In this document: piece after piece, positions 24,899 to 35,648 of the stretch | Numbering within the stretch: the first letter of the stretch is position 1 | How the letters are laid out: every line of letters begins with the position of its first letter | Notes under the pieces: generated by a model | What the model was told of the DNA's origin: nothing | The model's database searches: none | The model's input: the letters and a program-made list of their open reading frames with translations, nothing else | Program-made: the position numbers and the translations under genes | Source: Plasmopara viticola | Lineage: Eukaryota; Oomycota; Peronosporomycetes; Peronosporales; Peronosporaceae | Length of the DNA: 64,000 bases | Reading direction: 5' to 3' | NCBI GenBank assembly: GCA_001695595.3 | Contig: MBPM02000002.1 | Coordinates: forward strand, 1,178,001-1,242,000

Positions 24899-27349
24899 AT
24901 GACGGAGGAAGGTGTTGTGGCGCTTGACGCTGCAGCCTTTGTAAATGCTTTGTACCGGAAAGTGCTACTTTGTGTAAAAGCCTCAAACGCTATACCGTCA
25001 GAAGATGATGGGTTTCACTTTCACTCACAATTCAGCGCCGAGTTCGCGGCGAGCTCAAAGCGCACAGGTGCCAAGGCCGAGGCGCTCGTGCGACTGCTTA
25101 CGAAGCGATCGCGCGATGACAACGACGCGGACCATGCGGACAGTATCGGCAAGGAGGAAGATATGGAACTTTTTGACGGTCCAGAGCCCAATGCGCGTGT
25201 GACAGATTACGCCGACACGCTCTTGGACGACGCATCCAAGTACTTTGCACAGTTTATGCGAGGCGAGACGGCACCTTCCACCAAACAGTCAACGTTTCGA
25301 CCACTTGATAACACTCCACAAGTGTTTGAGAAGAACAAAAAGCCGAAAACAAGGGCCGAATTGGAAAAGAGTGTGGCCCGGGGAACTCAGGACAAGCCAC
25401 AGGACCAATTTGATGAAAAAATTGACAATTCGGATGCGCCTTTTGTGTCGAAACTTCGAGAAAAGGTGCACGCGCTCAGTGCAGGTGCAGAGGTGGTGGG
25501 CGAGGAAGACGATGAGATGGGCATGCGTCATCCGTACGATTCGGAGATTAAAGGGCTGAAGTATGCATCGTGGCAGTTGGCAGTGTCTGAAGCTCCGTAT
25601 GAGATGATAGGGATTGATAAAGCCTCGTATTTTTGGGTGGATACGGAGGAGAAGCTGGTGCAGATGATGAAGTCACTTAAAGCTGCTGAAGTCCGCGTGA
25701 TCGCTGTGGACTTGGAACATCACAGTTACCGATCGTACATGGGTCTTACGTGTCTAATGCAGATTTCTACTGCCCACGAGGACTTTTTGGTGGACACTTT
25801 GGCTTTACGAGGAAAGCTGCAGACGCTTAATGATGTGTTTTGTGACCCCGAGAAGGTCAAGGTTCTACACGGCAGTGATATGGATATCTTGTGGCTCCAA
25901 CGTGACCTTGGGCTATACATTGTCAATCTCTTTGACACGGGCCGTGCGGCACGTTTGCTGCAGTATCCACGCTTATCATTGGCGTATATGCTCAAGCGAC
26001 ACTGCAATATTGACGCTGACAAGCAGTATCAGCTTGCCGATTGGCGAATCCGCCCGCTAGACACAAATATGGTGAAGTACGCACGGGAGGATACGCGCTA
26101 CCTGTTATTTATTTACGATCGATTGAAAAAGGAGCTGTTGCAAGCTGGAGCAAAGTCTCGCGAAAGCCTGCTATTTCAAGCTTTACAGAACTCTAGTAAG
26201 CTGTGCTTGCAGGTGTACGATAAACCTCAGCCTACAGAGGAGGACGCTCTTGCAATAGGAGAAAAACTTAAGGGTACTGTAAACATTCGAGAAATGTCTG
26301 AGCTTCAAAAGCGTGTAATTGTGGCGCTATACATGTGGCGTGATCGAATCGCTCGTCAAGAAGACGAATCAGTGGCATATGTGATGCCGAACCATGTACT
26401 CATGAAGCTTACCAAGCATTTACCCGTGCGATCTGATGAACTGTTCCGTGCTTGCCACCCAGTGCCGTTGCTGATCCGTAAGCACGCGCTGCAGATTACG
26501 AACTTGATTAGTGCTGAGAAGTCAAAGCTTGCTCAGGGAGAAAGCAGGACGTCACAAGAAGTCCAATCTACAGAATGTGTAGAGCCAAAGAGAAAGACGT
26601 GGAAAGAAGACGAAAAAGAGGCGGCCGTTTCTTCATTAAGTCTGAAGCGCGTAGGTCGTGCGGAACATGTTCCCTGGAAGAGTGGCCAGCGTAAGGCTGG
26701 CGTTGCTGCCGCCACCAATTCGATTGGCTCGCCATCGTCCAATGAACCGATTGCTCTTGGAATTAGTGCTTTTGAATCTAGTCAAAATGTAGGAACGGCA
26801 GCCACGCTTCTTGACCAAGTGAACGCTATGGTGGCGAGCACAACTTTTACAATTGCCGAGAGTGATCCGATCGAGACAATTGTCGCAAAACCATCGTCCT
26901 TGATTTCGATACCAAGCAACGAAGAAAAGAGCGGTAATGATATGAAGGCGAGCGTGCCTAAATCTATCTCGGAAACTTATCACATTTCAAACCGAACAAA
27001 GCGGCAAAAGACCACACTTGTGGACTTGACAGCGGCTACTCAAGTAAAGGACCGAGCACAGGCATTTATGCAGAAGATTGACGAAGACGACAACAAGTTA
27101 GCAGAAAATGAGAATGCCTTGAAAGGTTTTGACTATGCCGCGGCCAGTACTCAGATCACAGGAGCCAAATTTCAGCTAAAGACGGACGATAATGAAAGCC
27201 GACATGGCCATCTCGGAGGCAGAAAAAAGCAGGCAGGATACAACCCGTTTGGTGCTATGAGTGGCAAAGGTAAAAAGGACGTCGATGAATTAAAGGCCCC
27301 ACAAGTCAAGAAGATGCACCATATGCCGCGCAGTGCCACGTTCAGATAG
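24899..27349 (+). CDS. RRP6: Nuclear exosome 3'-5' exoribonuclease RRP6/EXOSC10
   Basis: A single-exon gene of 816 residues. Residues 10-75 resemble the PMC2NT domain that binds the Rrp47-type cofactor. The DEDD-Y exonuclease domain covers about 245-420: Exo I is VDLEH with Asp271 and Glu273, Exo II is HGSDMDILWL with Asp327, and Exo III is YAREDTRYLL with Tyr394 and Asp398, so all catalytic residues are present. An HRDC domain follows at about 473-545 (ALYMWRDRIARQED...). The C-terminal 270 residues are basic and low in complexity, as in other RRP6 proteins, and probably carry nuclear localisation signals. In the family it trims and degrades nuclear RNAs (rRNA, snoRNA, aberrant transcripts) with the exosome. 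The start is chosen as the first ATG of the frame, after an A/T-rich leader with an initiator-like site. Confidence 0.96.
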   Translation: MTEEGVVALDAAAFVNALYRKVLLCVKASNAIPSEDDGFHFHSQFSAEFAASSKRTGAKAEALVRLLTKRSRDDNDADHADSIGKEEDMELFDGPEPNARVTDYADTLLDDASKYFAQFMRGETAPSTKQSTFRPLDNTPQVFEKNKKPKTRAELEKSVARGTQDKPQDQFDEKIDNSDAPFVSKLREKVHALSAGAEVVGEEDDEMGMRHPYDSEIKGLKYASWQLAVSEAPYEMIGIDKASYFWVDTEEKLVQMMKSLKAAEVRVIAVDLEHHSYRSYMGLTCLMQISTAHEDFLVDTLALRGKLQTLNDVFCDPEKVKVLHGSDMDILWLQRDLGLYIVNLFDTGRAARLLQYPRLSLAYMLKRHCNIDADKQYQLADWRIRPLDTNMVKYAREDTRYLLFIYDRLKKELLQAGAKSRESLLFQALQNSSKLCLQVYDKPQPTEEDALAIGEKLKGTVNIREMSELQKRVIVALYMWRDRIARQEDESVAYVMPNHVLMKLTKHLPVRSDELFRACHPVPLLIRKHALQITNLISAEKSKLAQGESRTSQEVQSTECVEPKRKTWKEDEKEAAVSSLSLKRVGRAEHVPWKSGQRKAGVAAATNSIGSPSSNEPIALGISAFESSQNVGTAATLLDQVNAMVASTTFTIAESDPIETIVAKPSSLISIPSNEEKSGNDMKASVPKSISETYHISNRTKRQKTTLVDLTAATQVKDRAQAFMQKIDEDDNKLAENENALKGFDYAAASTQITGAKFQLKTDDNESRHGHLGGRKKQAGYNPFGAMSGKGKKDVDELKAPQVKKMHHMPRSATFR

Positions 27350-27540
27350 ACGCCATAGAACATATACTCTTACTGTACCGGTCATATGATCACTCCGTGA
27401 TTAAATACACTCGACTGATTGTAATACTGCTCTGGTGAGATTATAGTATATTATATTGTGTAAACAGTAGTGCGACAGTTGTGCCTCGGACAGCGTAACA
27501 CACACTACTTTAAGAAACAGACACAGCACGCAATCTCTTC

Positions 27541-29543
27541 ATGGCGCGTAGCAACGCGCTACGACGCGCTTTGACTACGTCGTTTGAATTGGGCGTAGAA
27601 GATGGAGCTAGCAAGAAGCTTAATACATTAGTGAGAGCTTCTTGTGAGACTGTGCGTGGCGAGCCGATTATAACAGAGGACAACGCGTCGGCTTCTGTCA
27701 ACGAAGGGGAAGACGCCCAAACATTTATGGTACGAGCTAACAATACTTTCCATCAGGATAGAGACGGCGGACAAGGTAGAGGTGTGTTTAAACTCTTTCG
27801 GGTTGTGACTTATCGACTTTTAGCCTAATTATTGTAAATATGCAGAAATGGCCAACATCGAGACCAACAAGACGATACAGATGAAGCCAAGTAATAAGAG
27901 AAAGCGTACCGTCAAATCAACGTCCAAGAGGCCAATTAAGAAGCGCGCAAAGTCTACTGGCAAAGCTGTATCAAACAGAAGGACAGGAGGCAAGGTGTCT
28001 GTAAAGGTTGGAGCCAAAGAGAAGCCCAAGCCTAAGATCAAAGCACCACTTAAACGGAAGACGCGGCTTCAGGATGATAGAATTAAGGCGAATGCACCAC
28101 TTGCTGCACCATTTTATGTCGAGACTGGAATCGAGTGGAACAACACAAATATCGACTTTGATGAGTTAAATGTGCTCCGTTCGTTGTGGGAGTTGCCTGC
28201 TGCTTGCCACATTCTATGGCTGTTGCAAAGTCCGTTGACACTCCGCTTTTCCAACACGCTGCTTGATTATGAGGCAGCGTTGTTAGAACCCGAAGATAGC
28301 CCTGTATTGGAAGACGTGTTTACGAAATTACTATTGAAAAAGAGTGAACGAGCGTGTCTGAGTGCTGGCATTGGACTAAAGTATGAGTGGTGGAACAAAC
28401 AGCTGCGTATCTACTACCTGGACATGTACGACAAGTGGTACGCACTGCTACGGAAGGCTGGTGACCGATTACCGGAAACGTTTTCACAGGATGAAGACGA
28501 TGATGACAGTAGTGTCTCGGATTCAAAGACTGACGAGCAGGTCGATGTAGAATTGACGGATGACGAGTGGCTGACTCTTGATATCCTCAAGGCGCGTCTT
28601 GAAACACTTGGCGTGGTATGCCCTTTAAAGGTCAGTGCTAGGTTTATTCCTTTTATCTAATTTATTTGAAACTAATTCACGCGTGAAACGCGTTTATGAT
28701 GTACGGTAGCACCAATCGTACGCGGATTTGTCCATCGAGCTACGATGCAAGATTCTTCTTAATTTATGCGAGGCCGTCGTAGATGACCCAGCAAACACGT
28801 GTGTACCGGTATTTTTGATTGCAAGGATATGACCCAAAATTTATCTTACTTTCTTTTGATAAACCATGAGGAACAACAGGGAATATATACGGCAGATGGA
28901 AGAAGACGATCTAAGAGTAGACCCGCTAGGCAATGACCGTGCTGGAAACCTATATTACTTCTTCCCACAGTTTTTCGAAGAGCGTCGACTGTACAGGTTA
29001 AATCCCGAGACACAAGAATGGGCGCTCTGGGTGAAAGGAGATGACGCGTTTCGCACGATGCTTCAAGCGTTTAAATACGTACGGGGACGTAAGATTCGCG
29101 GCGAAAAAGAACTTTCGGATCATCTGGAAGTCATTGTAGAGCAGATTGAAGACGAGGATAGAGCGCGCGCTCGGCAGCTAGAGAAAGCCAATCGCATAGC
29201 GATTCTTGAGGCGATTCCACGCAAACGTTCGCTTCGACTACAAGTGAAACAATTAGAAAAGATGGAAAAGCACCATGAGGAGCTGGAGCACCAGAAGGAG
29301 CTGTCCATGGAGGAAATCGCTGAAATGAAACGTGCAGAGTTGCTGGAAAAGGTAGAACGAGAAGCTGAGAAAGAGGTCCGCGATTCTGAGCGCGAGGCTC
29401 GGCGCTTGCACCGTGAACAGCTTGAACGAGACGAAGCACAGGATGAACGGGAGAAACGTCGATTGCGTCGTGTTGAAAAGGAAGAGAAGGACGGCACATG
29501 GGCGCAGAAAGCGCGCGAAAAAGTCCGTAGTACTGATAAGTAA
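27541..29543 (+). CDS. DDT/WHIM-domain chromatin remodelling protein (CECR2/RSF1-like)
   Basis: Four exons are inferred: 27541-27775, 27846-28630, 28710-28798 and 28871-29543, giving 593 residues. Donors are GTAGAG, GTCAGT and GTGTGT. Phases 1, 0 and 2 fit at each junction and the total is a multiple of three. Residues 80-160 are strongly Lys/Arg-rich. A DDT-type fold follows at about 180-245 (FDELNVLRSLWELPAA...). Exon 3 adds the helix YADLSIELRCKILLNLCEAV. Exon 4 opens with the WHIM-like motif DPLGNDRAGNLYYFF at about 387-400 and ends in a 140-residue charged coiled coil. In CECR2, RSF1 and BAZ proteins, DDT plus WHIM motifs contact ISWI ATPases and linker DNA. No bromodomain or PHD finger is seen, so the protein may be an accessory ISWI-type subunit. 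RRP6 lies about 190 bp upstream on the same strand. The short first exon is the least certain part. Confidence 0.8.
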
Positions 29544-29880
29544 GCTATTCAAATATACATTATACCCTTAAAAGCCGATACAGAATACGGTATACATTAT
29601 AGATTAAAGAGCTATTTATTGCGTCGCTACTCTCAATTGCCCAACTTTTCGCTAACATCCCCTTATCAAAGAAGCACTGTGCACTATTCGCGTGCTCCGA
29701 TTAGGTGGATAGAAATAAAAAATGATCTCGGTAATATAACAGATCGAAGATTACAATCGTCTACAACACCTCATGACAAAGACACAAATCGCGGAGACAA
29801 CGACGACTTGATGACTGGATGTGATGAAGCATCCAACGGCGATATTCTTAACCCTTCGTCTCTCTGAGCAGCCCTGGACC
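29544..29880. other. Spacer downstream of the DDT gene
   Basis: An 82-codon open frame (29619-29867) has no signal peptide and no recognisable domain. I do not call it a gene. Confidence 0.5.
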
Positions 29881-32080
29881 CTCTGAGGCCTTTCCATCAA
29901 GATTCATGGGCTGAAAAAAACTACCCACGATCTCTACATCCGCTTACTTTCCTGTCTCTAATACAGCCTTTCAAGAAACTAACTTTGACCACGTGAGTCA
30001 AGCCGATCACTTCGCTTAAAGTATCAACGCTAACCTTCTGGACCCATCTTTAAGACTTGAACCTCTCAACGTCTCGTGGTCGGGCTGGCGCCGGTATAGT
30101 CAACGCAAACGCTTTCTTTCTCCTCTTCCCGCCAGTTCTCCCGCCGGAGCACACCCAAAATTTTTTGGTGACTTCAATGTTTCCATAGATTGAAGCTAGA
30201 CGAGATCTTATAATACCCCCATGACATAGGTTGCGAGAAACTTCGTTCGTGAACCGGTCAGCTCGGAATATTGGATGCTTGGCATACGACATCCACAGAT
30301 CGTCATCGATTTACATGTTTAACACGCCGGAATTGTATCGATTGCTGCCTCATGTAACCAGCGCTTTTCGACAACTATCCAGAGATGCATCGCGGCACTG
30401 ACGGATGCTAGTATCACGAGGACCATTTTCCTGTTACCTTCTTTCTTAATTATGCCACAGCAGTCGCGTCTTCCTTGGAAGTACATACAATGGCTACTCA
30501 AGGACCCGTTGGCGCAGTCAGTGCCAAGACAACACTCAATTGCTCGTGCGTTCGTCTTTGCTGTGGCATGAACGACAATTTAAGTTCCCTTCTTGAAAAA
30601 TTCAAGCGCGCTGATGCCATCATTCTCCGCCACATCTTTCAAAATCGTCAAAGTATCGATCATTATTGTCTCGTTAAATGCAAGAGGAAGTGACTGACGC
30701 CGAAACGACACATGTTGAGTCACCGTCTGACGCTATTACAGCAACTCTTTAAAAGGCAACACTCAATTGCAAGGCGTTCGCGGAGCACCTCAAGGCACGA
30801 CGCAAGCAAAAAACTCCGATCGCGAGGCCTTCCTCAAAGAAAGCGGATCCAAATTCTTCTTGGAATCGCCAGCTCCATCCAACATCCGGTTCACTGAACC
30901 AGGCGTTCAGCGCGGGGACAGCTCCATCGCGACAGACCCGGTAGCGGTGTATTGTCATCATCGACGGTATTGAGGCTTCATCTTCCACTCTCCGTCGTAG
31001 GGCCTAGAGCCGGAGATTCGCAAGAGATGGCCAACCGGCCGCTTCACTCTTTTCCGTCTGCGCTGTCCGACTCGGATTGCCGTTTCATAAATGCCTTGAT
31101 GACAGCAAACGACTTCTCCTGGGCGATCCAGCATGCTCCCTAAGATAATTTAAGTGGCTTCGGCGTCTTTCAACTGAGTACCACCAGCTCTTTCTAGAGA
31201 CATGGCATTTGTCTACGTGTTGATCTGAGCAGCTCAGCTTGACCGTGGGTGAATGACAAAGTTCCAGGGACGCGAATACGTCTCGCTTCTGTACAAGAAG
31301 GTGGATCGCAACGAGCCTTAGACTTACCGTCCGATCACATTACTTAATCATGACGCAAAATTTGGCATGTCGATCCTCTCGCACCGGCTCGCCACGATCC
31401 TCTCGCGACTTATGCATGTAAAATAAACCAAATTTAAAAAGAAAGATACGCTCTTAACACCTTCAAAACTTCTGTCGAGCGGAATGCTTTAAGGCCGCTG
31501 GTGCACTCCTCGTCGACTTCGCAAAAGCGTTTGGCAGTATCCTTTGGTCAGCTCTTGACCAAGCGCTTCGACATTTTGGCTTTGGCCTTGGCGTTCGGGT
31601 TGCTGTCAGGACTTCTTTCCGGCACGCTCGTGAGCGTCCTTGTCAACGGTGTCAAAAGTGACACTTTCGAGTTGGGGTGAGGCGTCCGCCAAGGTGATCC
31701 GCCCTTTCCCGCTTTCTTTAGAATGTTCATCGAATCAATGCTTACCTTTCTGCGCGCACATTAAAAACAAGATGTTTTCACGCTTGAAGGTCCGTCATCT
31801 TGTCACTGTTGCTGGCAATTGCACAGGACTGATCCAAGACCTCTGTCGCACCCGGATTTCATCTATGCCGTAATTTATTATGCGTTGACTGCGGGCATTC
31901 AGCTGAACGTAAATAAGACGGTCTTTCTCGCGTTCCAAGCCTTACACGTGGGCACGCGTTTTTACTTGACAGGCAAGGCAGCAAACTGATTGTGTGCATC
32001 AGGGCCAAAATTACGATTAAAAATTATCAAAGATACTATTATATTGCCGACGGTCGACTTTAAGCCTTTACTAACATCAC
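29880..32080 (+). mobile_element. Decayed LINE fragment on the plus strand
   Basis: Conserved blocks read on the plus strand include an endonuclease GDFNVSID motif near 30167-30195, preceded by a Gag/EN-like spacer. An EN block (DAWHTTSTDRHRFTC-like) lies near 30270-30310. RT entry blocks YKKVDR and YRPITLLN lie at 31288-31350, DFAKAF near 31515, and VNG...GVRQGDP at 31645-31700. The frame is broken by several stops and at least two shifts between blocks. It has the same general type (EN + RT) as the minus-strand LINE at 18.5-22.4 kb, but the aligned blocks differ enough that it may be a separate family. The ends are not defined. Confidence 0.8.
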
Positions 32081-32187
32081 GAAAGGGTAGCAATAACAGA
32101 TCCAAAATGCGATAAAGTATCGATTATGAAGGCTATCCGTTATTAAAACGGAAATTCTATTCGCAAATATATTGATACGTCAACCGA

Positions 32188-32508
32188 GCTCCGGAAAAGG
32201 TTGGGGTGACGCCCTCCTTCCAAGCGCGGGGGCTAAATGCTCGCGCGCTTCGGGCAGGTGCTCTCGGGCATCTGCAGGTCTCTAACGAGTCTCACCCTCG
32301 ACGTGACGGTCTCCAGCACCAGGGCGCCACCTGCTTACCAAGTCAGAGCTAAACAAAATAATGGAAGACCCTCACGGCCTCGGTGCTGGCTGCACTGCCC
32401 GCCGAACGAGATCCGACGTATGCGGACACCACTCTGTGCCGTGGACTAGCCAGACTGAGCCTAGCACGTGCATAACTTGGCAACGCGATAACGTAATACA
32501 AACAAAAA
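32188..32508 (+). mobile_element. SINE-like retroposon, copy 1
   Basis: This 321-bp non-coding element is flanked by a perfect 11-bp target duplication, ACGTCAACCGA, at 32177-32187 and 32509-32519. It ends in an A-rich tail, TACAAACAAAAA. The body is G+C-rich compared with its surroundings and is well over 90% identical, by eye, to the inverted copy at 60391-60713. Short length, no reading frame, a simple 3' tail and an 11-bp duplication are typical of SINEs moved by LINE machinery. No clear tRNA-type A and B box pair was found, so its parent RNA is unknown. Confidence 0.88.
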
Positions 32509-32519
32509 ACGTCAACCGA

Positions 32520-34020
32520 TCTTGTGCCACGGCAGGGGCGCTCAAACTGTAGCGCTGCTAGAGCCACGTTGCCTTTAATGAATATGATTACCATTTTTAT
32601 GACAAAAATGTTACATGAGCCGCGTACGCCACACCTGGGCTAAATGATTTCAAAAAAGAACATAGAACCGTTTATCCTCTACCGAAGGTGTACTTGGATG
32701 CGGTCTCCAGAGATCGGCCATCAAAAGTCTCACCTGATCGGGAAAACAAGCTAAAAATTGACCTTATGCCAGTGCGTCACTAGACATTAATCATTGCCAC
32801 GAGTGTAGTGTGAGCTCATCGATGCTTTTTTTATCAAGACGTCAGAGGCACTGGACGCATTCCCGCACTCCATGTCAATATTCTGTGCTTGACAACTGAA
32901 TGGAAAACTGTGGCTGGTCCATGCTTCACATTGTGTGGTGCTTTGTACTTGGTAAATGAGTACGACCAAGTGCAAATCGGATGAGTCAAATATGACTATA
33001 GTCACTTCGTCTTGCAACATGCCTAAAGACCAACCACTAGCCATCAAGCAATCCGAAGACTTTAAACCGTCTTGTTACACAAATACTTATACCCTTATGG
33101 GTCTTTTCCTAACGAAAAGTGTATCTACTCGTCCACAGCCGGTATGAAGGAGATCAGGAGGCATATTTAAGCTGATTTTAAGTTTATGATGGCCGATGAA
33201 TTTTCGCCAGACTGACGAGTGTGTCTTTTGAGCCAAGATATTTACAGCCTTGAAACGCTTTGTAAACAATTGGTCCACGCAGCCCAAATATGCGATTATA
33301 TACTGGCCTAGCATCCTAGTGAGACAAGTCCAAAGCTGGCTAAACAAATTTTGCAAAGTCTTTGTTTAGTATTCTAGAAAAAATGATTTAGGGGTGCTGA
33401 AAAAAGTTGGGTTCGTTTGATGTTGGGATGTAAATTGCAATCCAGAGTAGGTATCACTTATGATTTGTTGCACTACTAAAACAAGCTTTATTGAAGAAAC
33501 TAGCTGTTCTGGACATCCGAACAATTGAAATAGCTGCAGTAAGATTAACAGCTACGGAGTCATAAAGTTTAGGCGTCGTTTTTGCGATCATGATCTTCTT
33601 TAGATCTGTCTTTGTGACATGAACAGTCAAAGAAAAATTGTGTGGCAAATTGAATGTTTTTGATCTTGAGGCAGCTGTGCTCTGCTTCTTTCTCAGCGTA
33701 ATATGCGGCTTATGTCGTGTGCTGGTCCTCGTGACACCTACACCACGTGAGATGCCGTGCTCTAAGCACAGATAGCGCTGTAGACTCTAACGGTCCCGTG
33801 CCGAAAAGGATGACACCGAACAGGATGATGGCGTCCGGTTCAATGACTCAGCAAAAATGCGCATTCTTGATTAGAATGCGGCGATCGGCTGGCGATTTGT
33901 TTGTATTTGAAGATTCTGGTAGCGTCTACTCACTTTTTTTAAAAACAGAGTAGACAGGCATTTAATAAAACCCTGTTTGATCTTTTAGACGAGCAGGAAC
34001 GTGTAGTCCTTCGCAGTTAA
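32520..34020. other. Gene-free stretch
   Basis: No supported gene, RNA or repeat is seen. Open frames are under 90 codons and overlap on both strands. Confidence 0.5.
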
Positions 34021-34023
34021 TAT

Positions 34024-34345
34024 AGCGCTTTAAGAGCCACAACGAAGTGCATAATCATTCTTTTGGAGTGCTGAGACGTTGTACGGCCAAAGATACGTCC
34101 TTTCTATCGCCCTAGACATGCACAGATGCACAAGAGCCACAACGAAGTGTATAATAATCAGCAGCTGAATTGATCCCACCGAAACTTTTAGCTCGCCTTC
34201 GTTGATTTGGCCGTACAGTGTCTTAGCGCTCCAGTACCTCAGCGAGTTCTGCTCCATTTGAAGCGCCGATTCTTCCCACGGCCTCAGATATGTCAAATAT
34301 AGCTTTCTGGCTAAAGCGATCGTTGTACGGCTTAAAGCTGTCACC
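34024..34345 (-). repeat. Array of about 100-bp repeat units, minus orientation
   Basis: The string AAGAGCCACAACGAAGTG occurs at 34032 and again at 34132, exactly 100 bp apart, and a third, more diverged unit follows to 34345. On the minus strand the units translate to related peptides with a TYLxPxxxSALQ pattern. The same family, in the opposite orientation, lies at 35449-35648. Confidence 0.8.
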
Positions 34346-35448
34346 TCGCATATGAAATCAAACCATAGATGATTTCATGCTCAAGATTGGCTTCGGCAAG
34401 TGCGACTCGGACCATTGTTGTATGTCTACCAGAATACGCAAAAGGAGCATGTGCTGCTGACGAGTCGTGGCGCACGCAGGCCGAATATCAATTGCTTGTG
34501 CATTTGACTTAAACAACCGCTCAAAGGCGCACAGCCTTACGGGTAATTAAATTTTTATGTTGAATACGGTGACAAATATGGGCTTTGCTATCCACCCTCT
34601 TGCAGGCAACAAATATATAGAACAATAAAAGTATGCAAGTTGTTGGATCGGATGTCCTTTTTGCCTTCTCGTTGCCTCGCGAAACGACAGAAACTTGGTC
34701 CCCGAACAGGACGATATCCAAATGAAGGCGACTCTACTGCTCCGGGCTTAGTTTTAAAGTATTTAAGGTAGAGATGTCAAAAGACGAGCACGGTAACCAC
34801 CAATCAGCCTTCTTTTTACCACTTACTGTACGCTCAATGTTTTCCATTGAGGAAACTGGACCAAGTTTTGACTAAAATTCAGTTTGCGCACAATATTTCC
34901 CGTTTTTGCCACGGTCAGCACAAAACTCGGCCAACGCTCCTGATGAGCAGACACGCGTTTTAAGCGTAACTAAGCGAATGCTGCTCGTATTGGAAAGTCT
35001 TATTAACCGAAATAAAGCCGAAGGTAACCGGTTGCCTCTAATAGGGACCAATAGTACCAAGAATGTGCATCGTAGCTGCTTTTTCTTGGCTGCATCAATG
35101 AAGCGGCCAATGTCAAAGTCCGAAACGTCAGAGTGCAAGTACTTTCTAACGTACTGTAGCCACCCGGTAAAGAAGCAAACGATCTTTTGAATAAAGTGGC
35201 GTCATTATTTACATGGTAGAGAATGTGATATCTACGCCGACAATAGTGCATGTTCTTGGCTACTTCATCATATTGTACGTCAGCAGATACGTCTTTTCTA
35301 TCCTCTTCGTTCCTTTTAACACTGGAGACTTGTGAACGAAATATTTTTGACCCTCAAAATGTGTCATATAGTAACTTATATACTCTATCAATGCCGCTTC
35401 TATTATGACTGGAAAAAAGCCAATTTGTATCGACAAGGAAGTTACTTT
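34346..35448. other. Gene-free stretch between the two repeat arrays
   Basis: A weaker related unit is visible around 35240-35310 (TTGTACG followed by AGATACGTC and TTTCTATC), in the same orientation as the left array. Nothing else is recognised. Confidence 0.5.
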
Positions 35449-35648
35449 ACGCTTAGAACGCGTGTCTGCACGTCCAGGAAGCTCAATTTGACGTATTTAA
35501 AGCCGTACCACGAGTCAGCGCTTCAAACGGAGCAGTATGCGCTAAGCTACGCTTGGAACGCGTGTCTGCACGTCCAGGAAGCTCAATTCGACGTATTTGA
35601 TGCCGTAGCACAAGTCAGCGCTTCGAACGGAGCAGTTTGCGCTAGGAG
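35449..35648 (+). repeat. Tandem pair of 100-bp repeat units, plus orientation
   Basis: Unit 1 is 35449-35548 and unit 2 is 35549-35648. Both start ACGCTT(A/G)GAACGCG and share GTCTGCACGTCCAGGAAGC. Because the period is 100, not a multiple of three, a continuous frame reads the two units in different phases. This argues against the array being part of a gene. Confidence 0.9.

Noticed and set aside
29619..29867. Small frame containing RRLQ followed by acidic residues, recalling an RXLR effector
   Set aside because: There is no signal peptide, the start has no support, and the region directly precedes LINE remains. A four-residue match is not enough.
32188..32508. Interpretation of the SINE-like units as solo LTRs
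   Set aside because: The flanking duplications are 11 and 14 bp rather than 4-6, the ends are not TG...CA, and the second copy ends in a simple pentamer tail.
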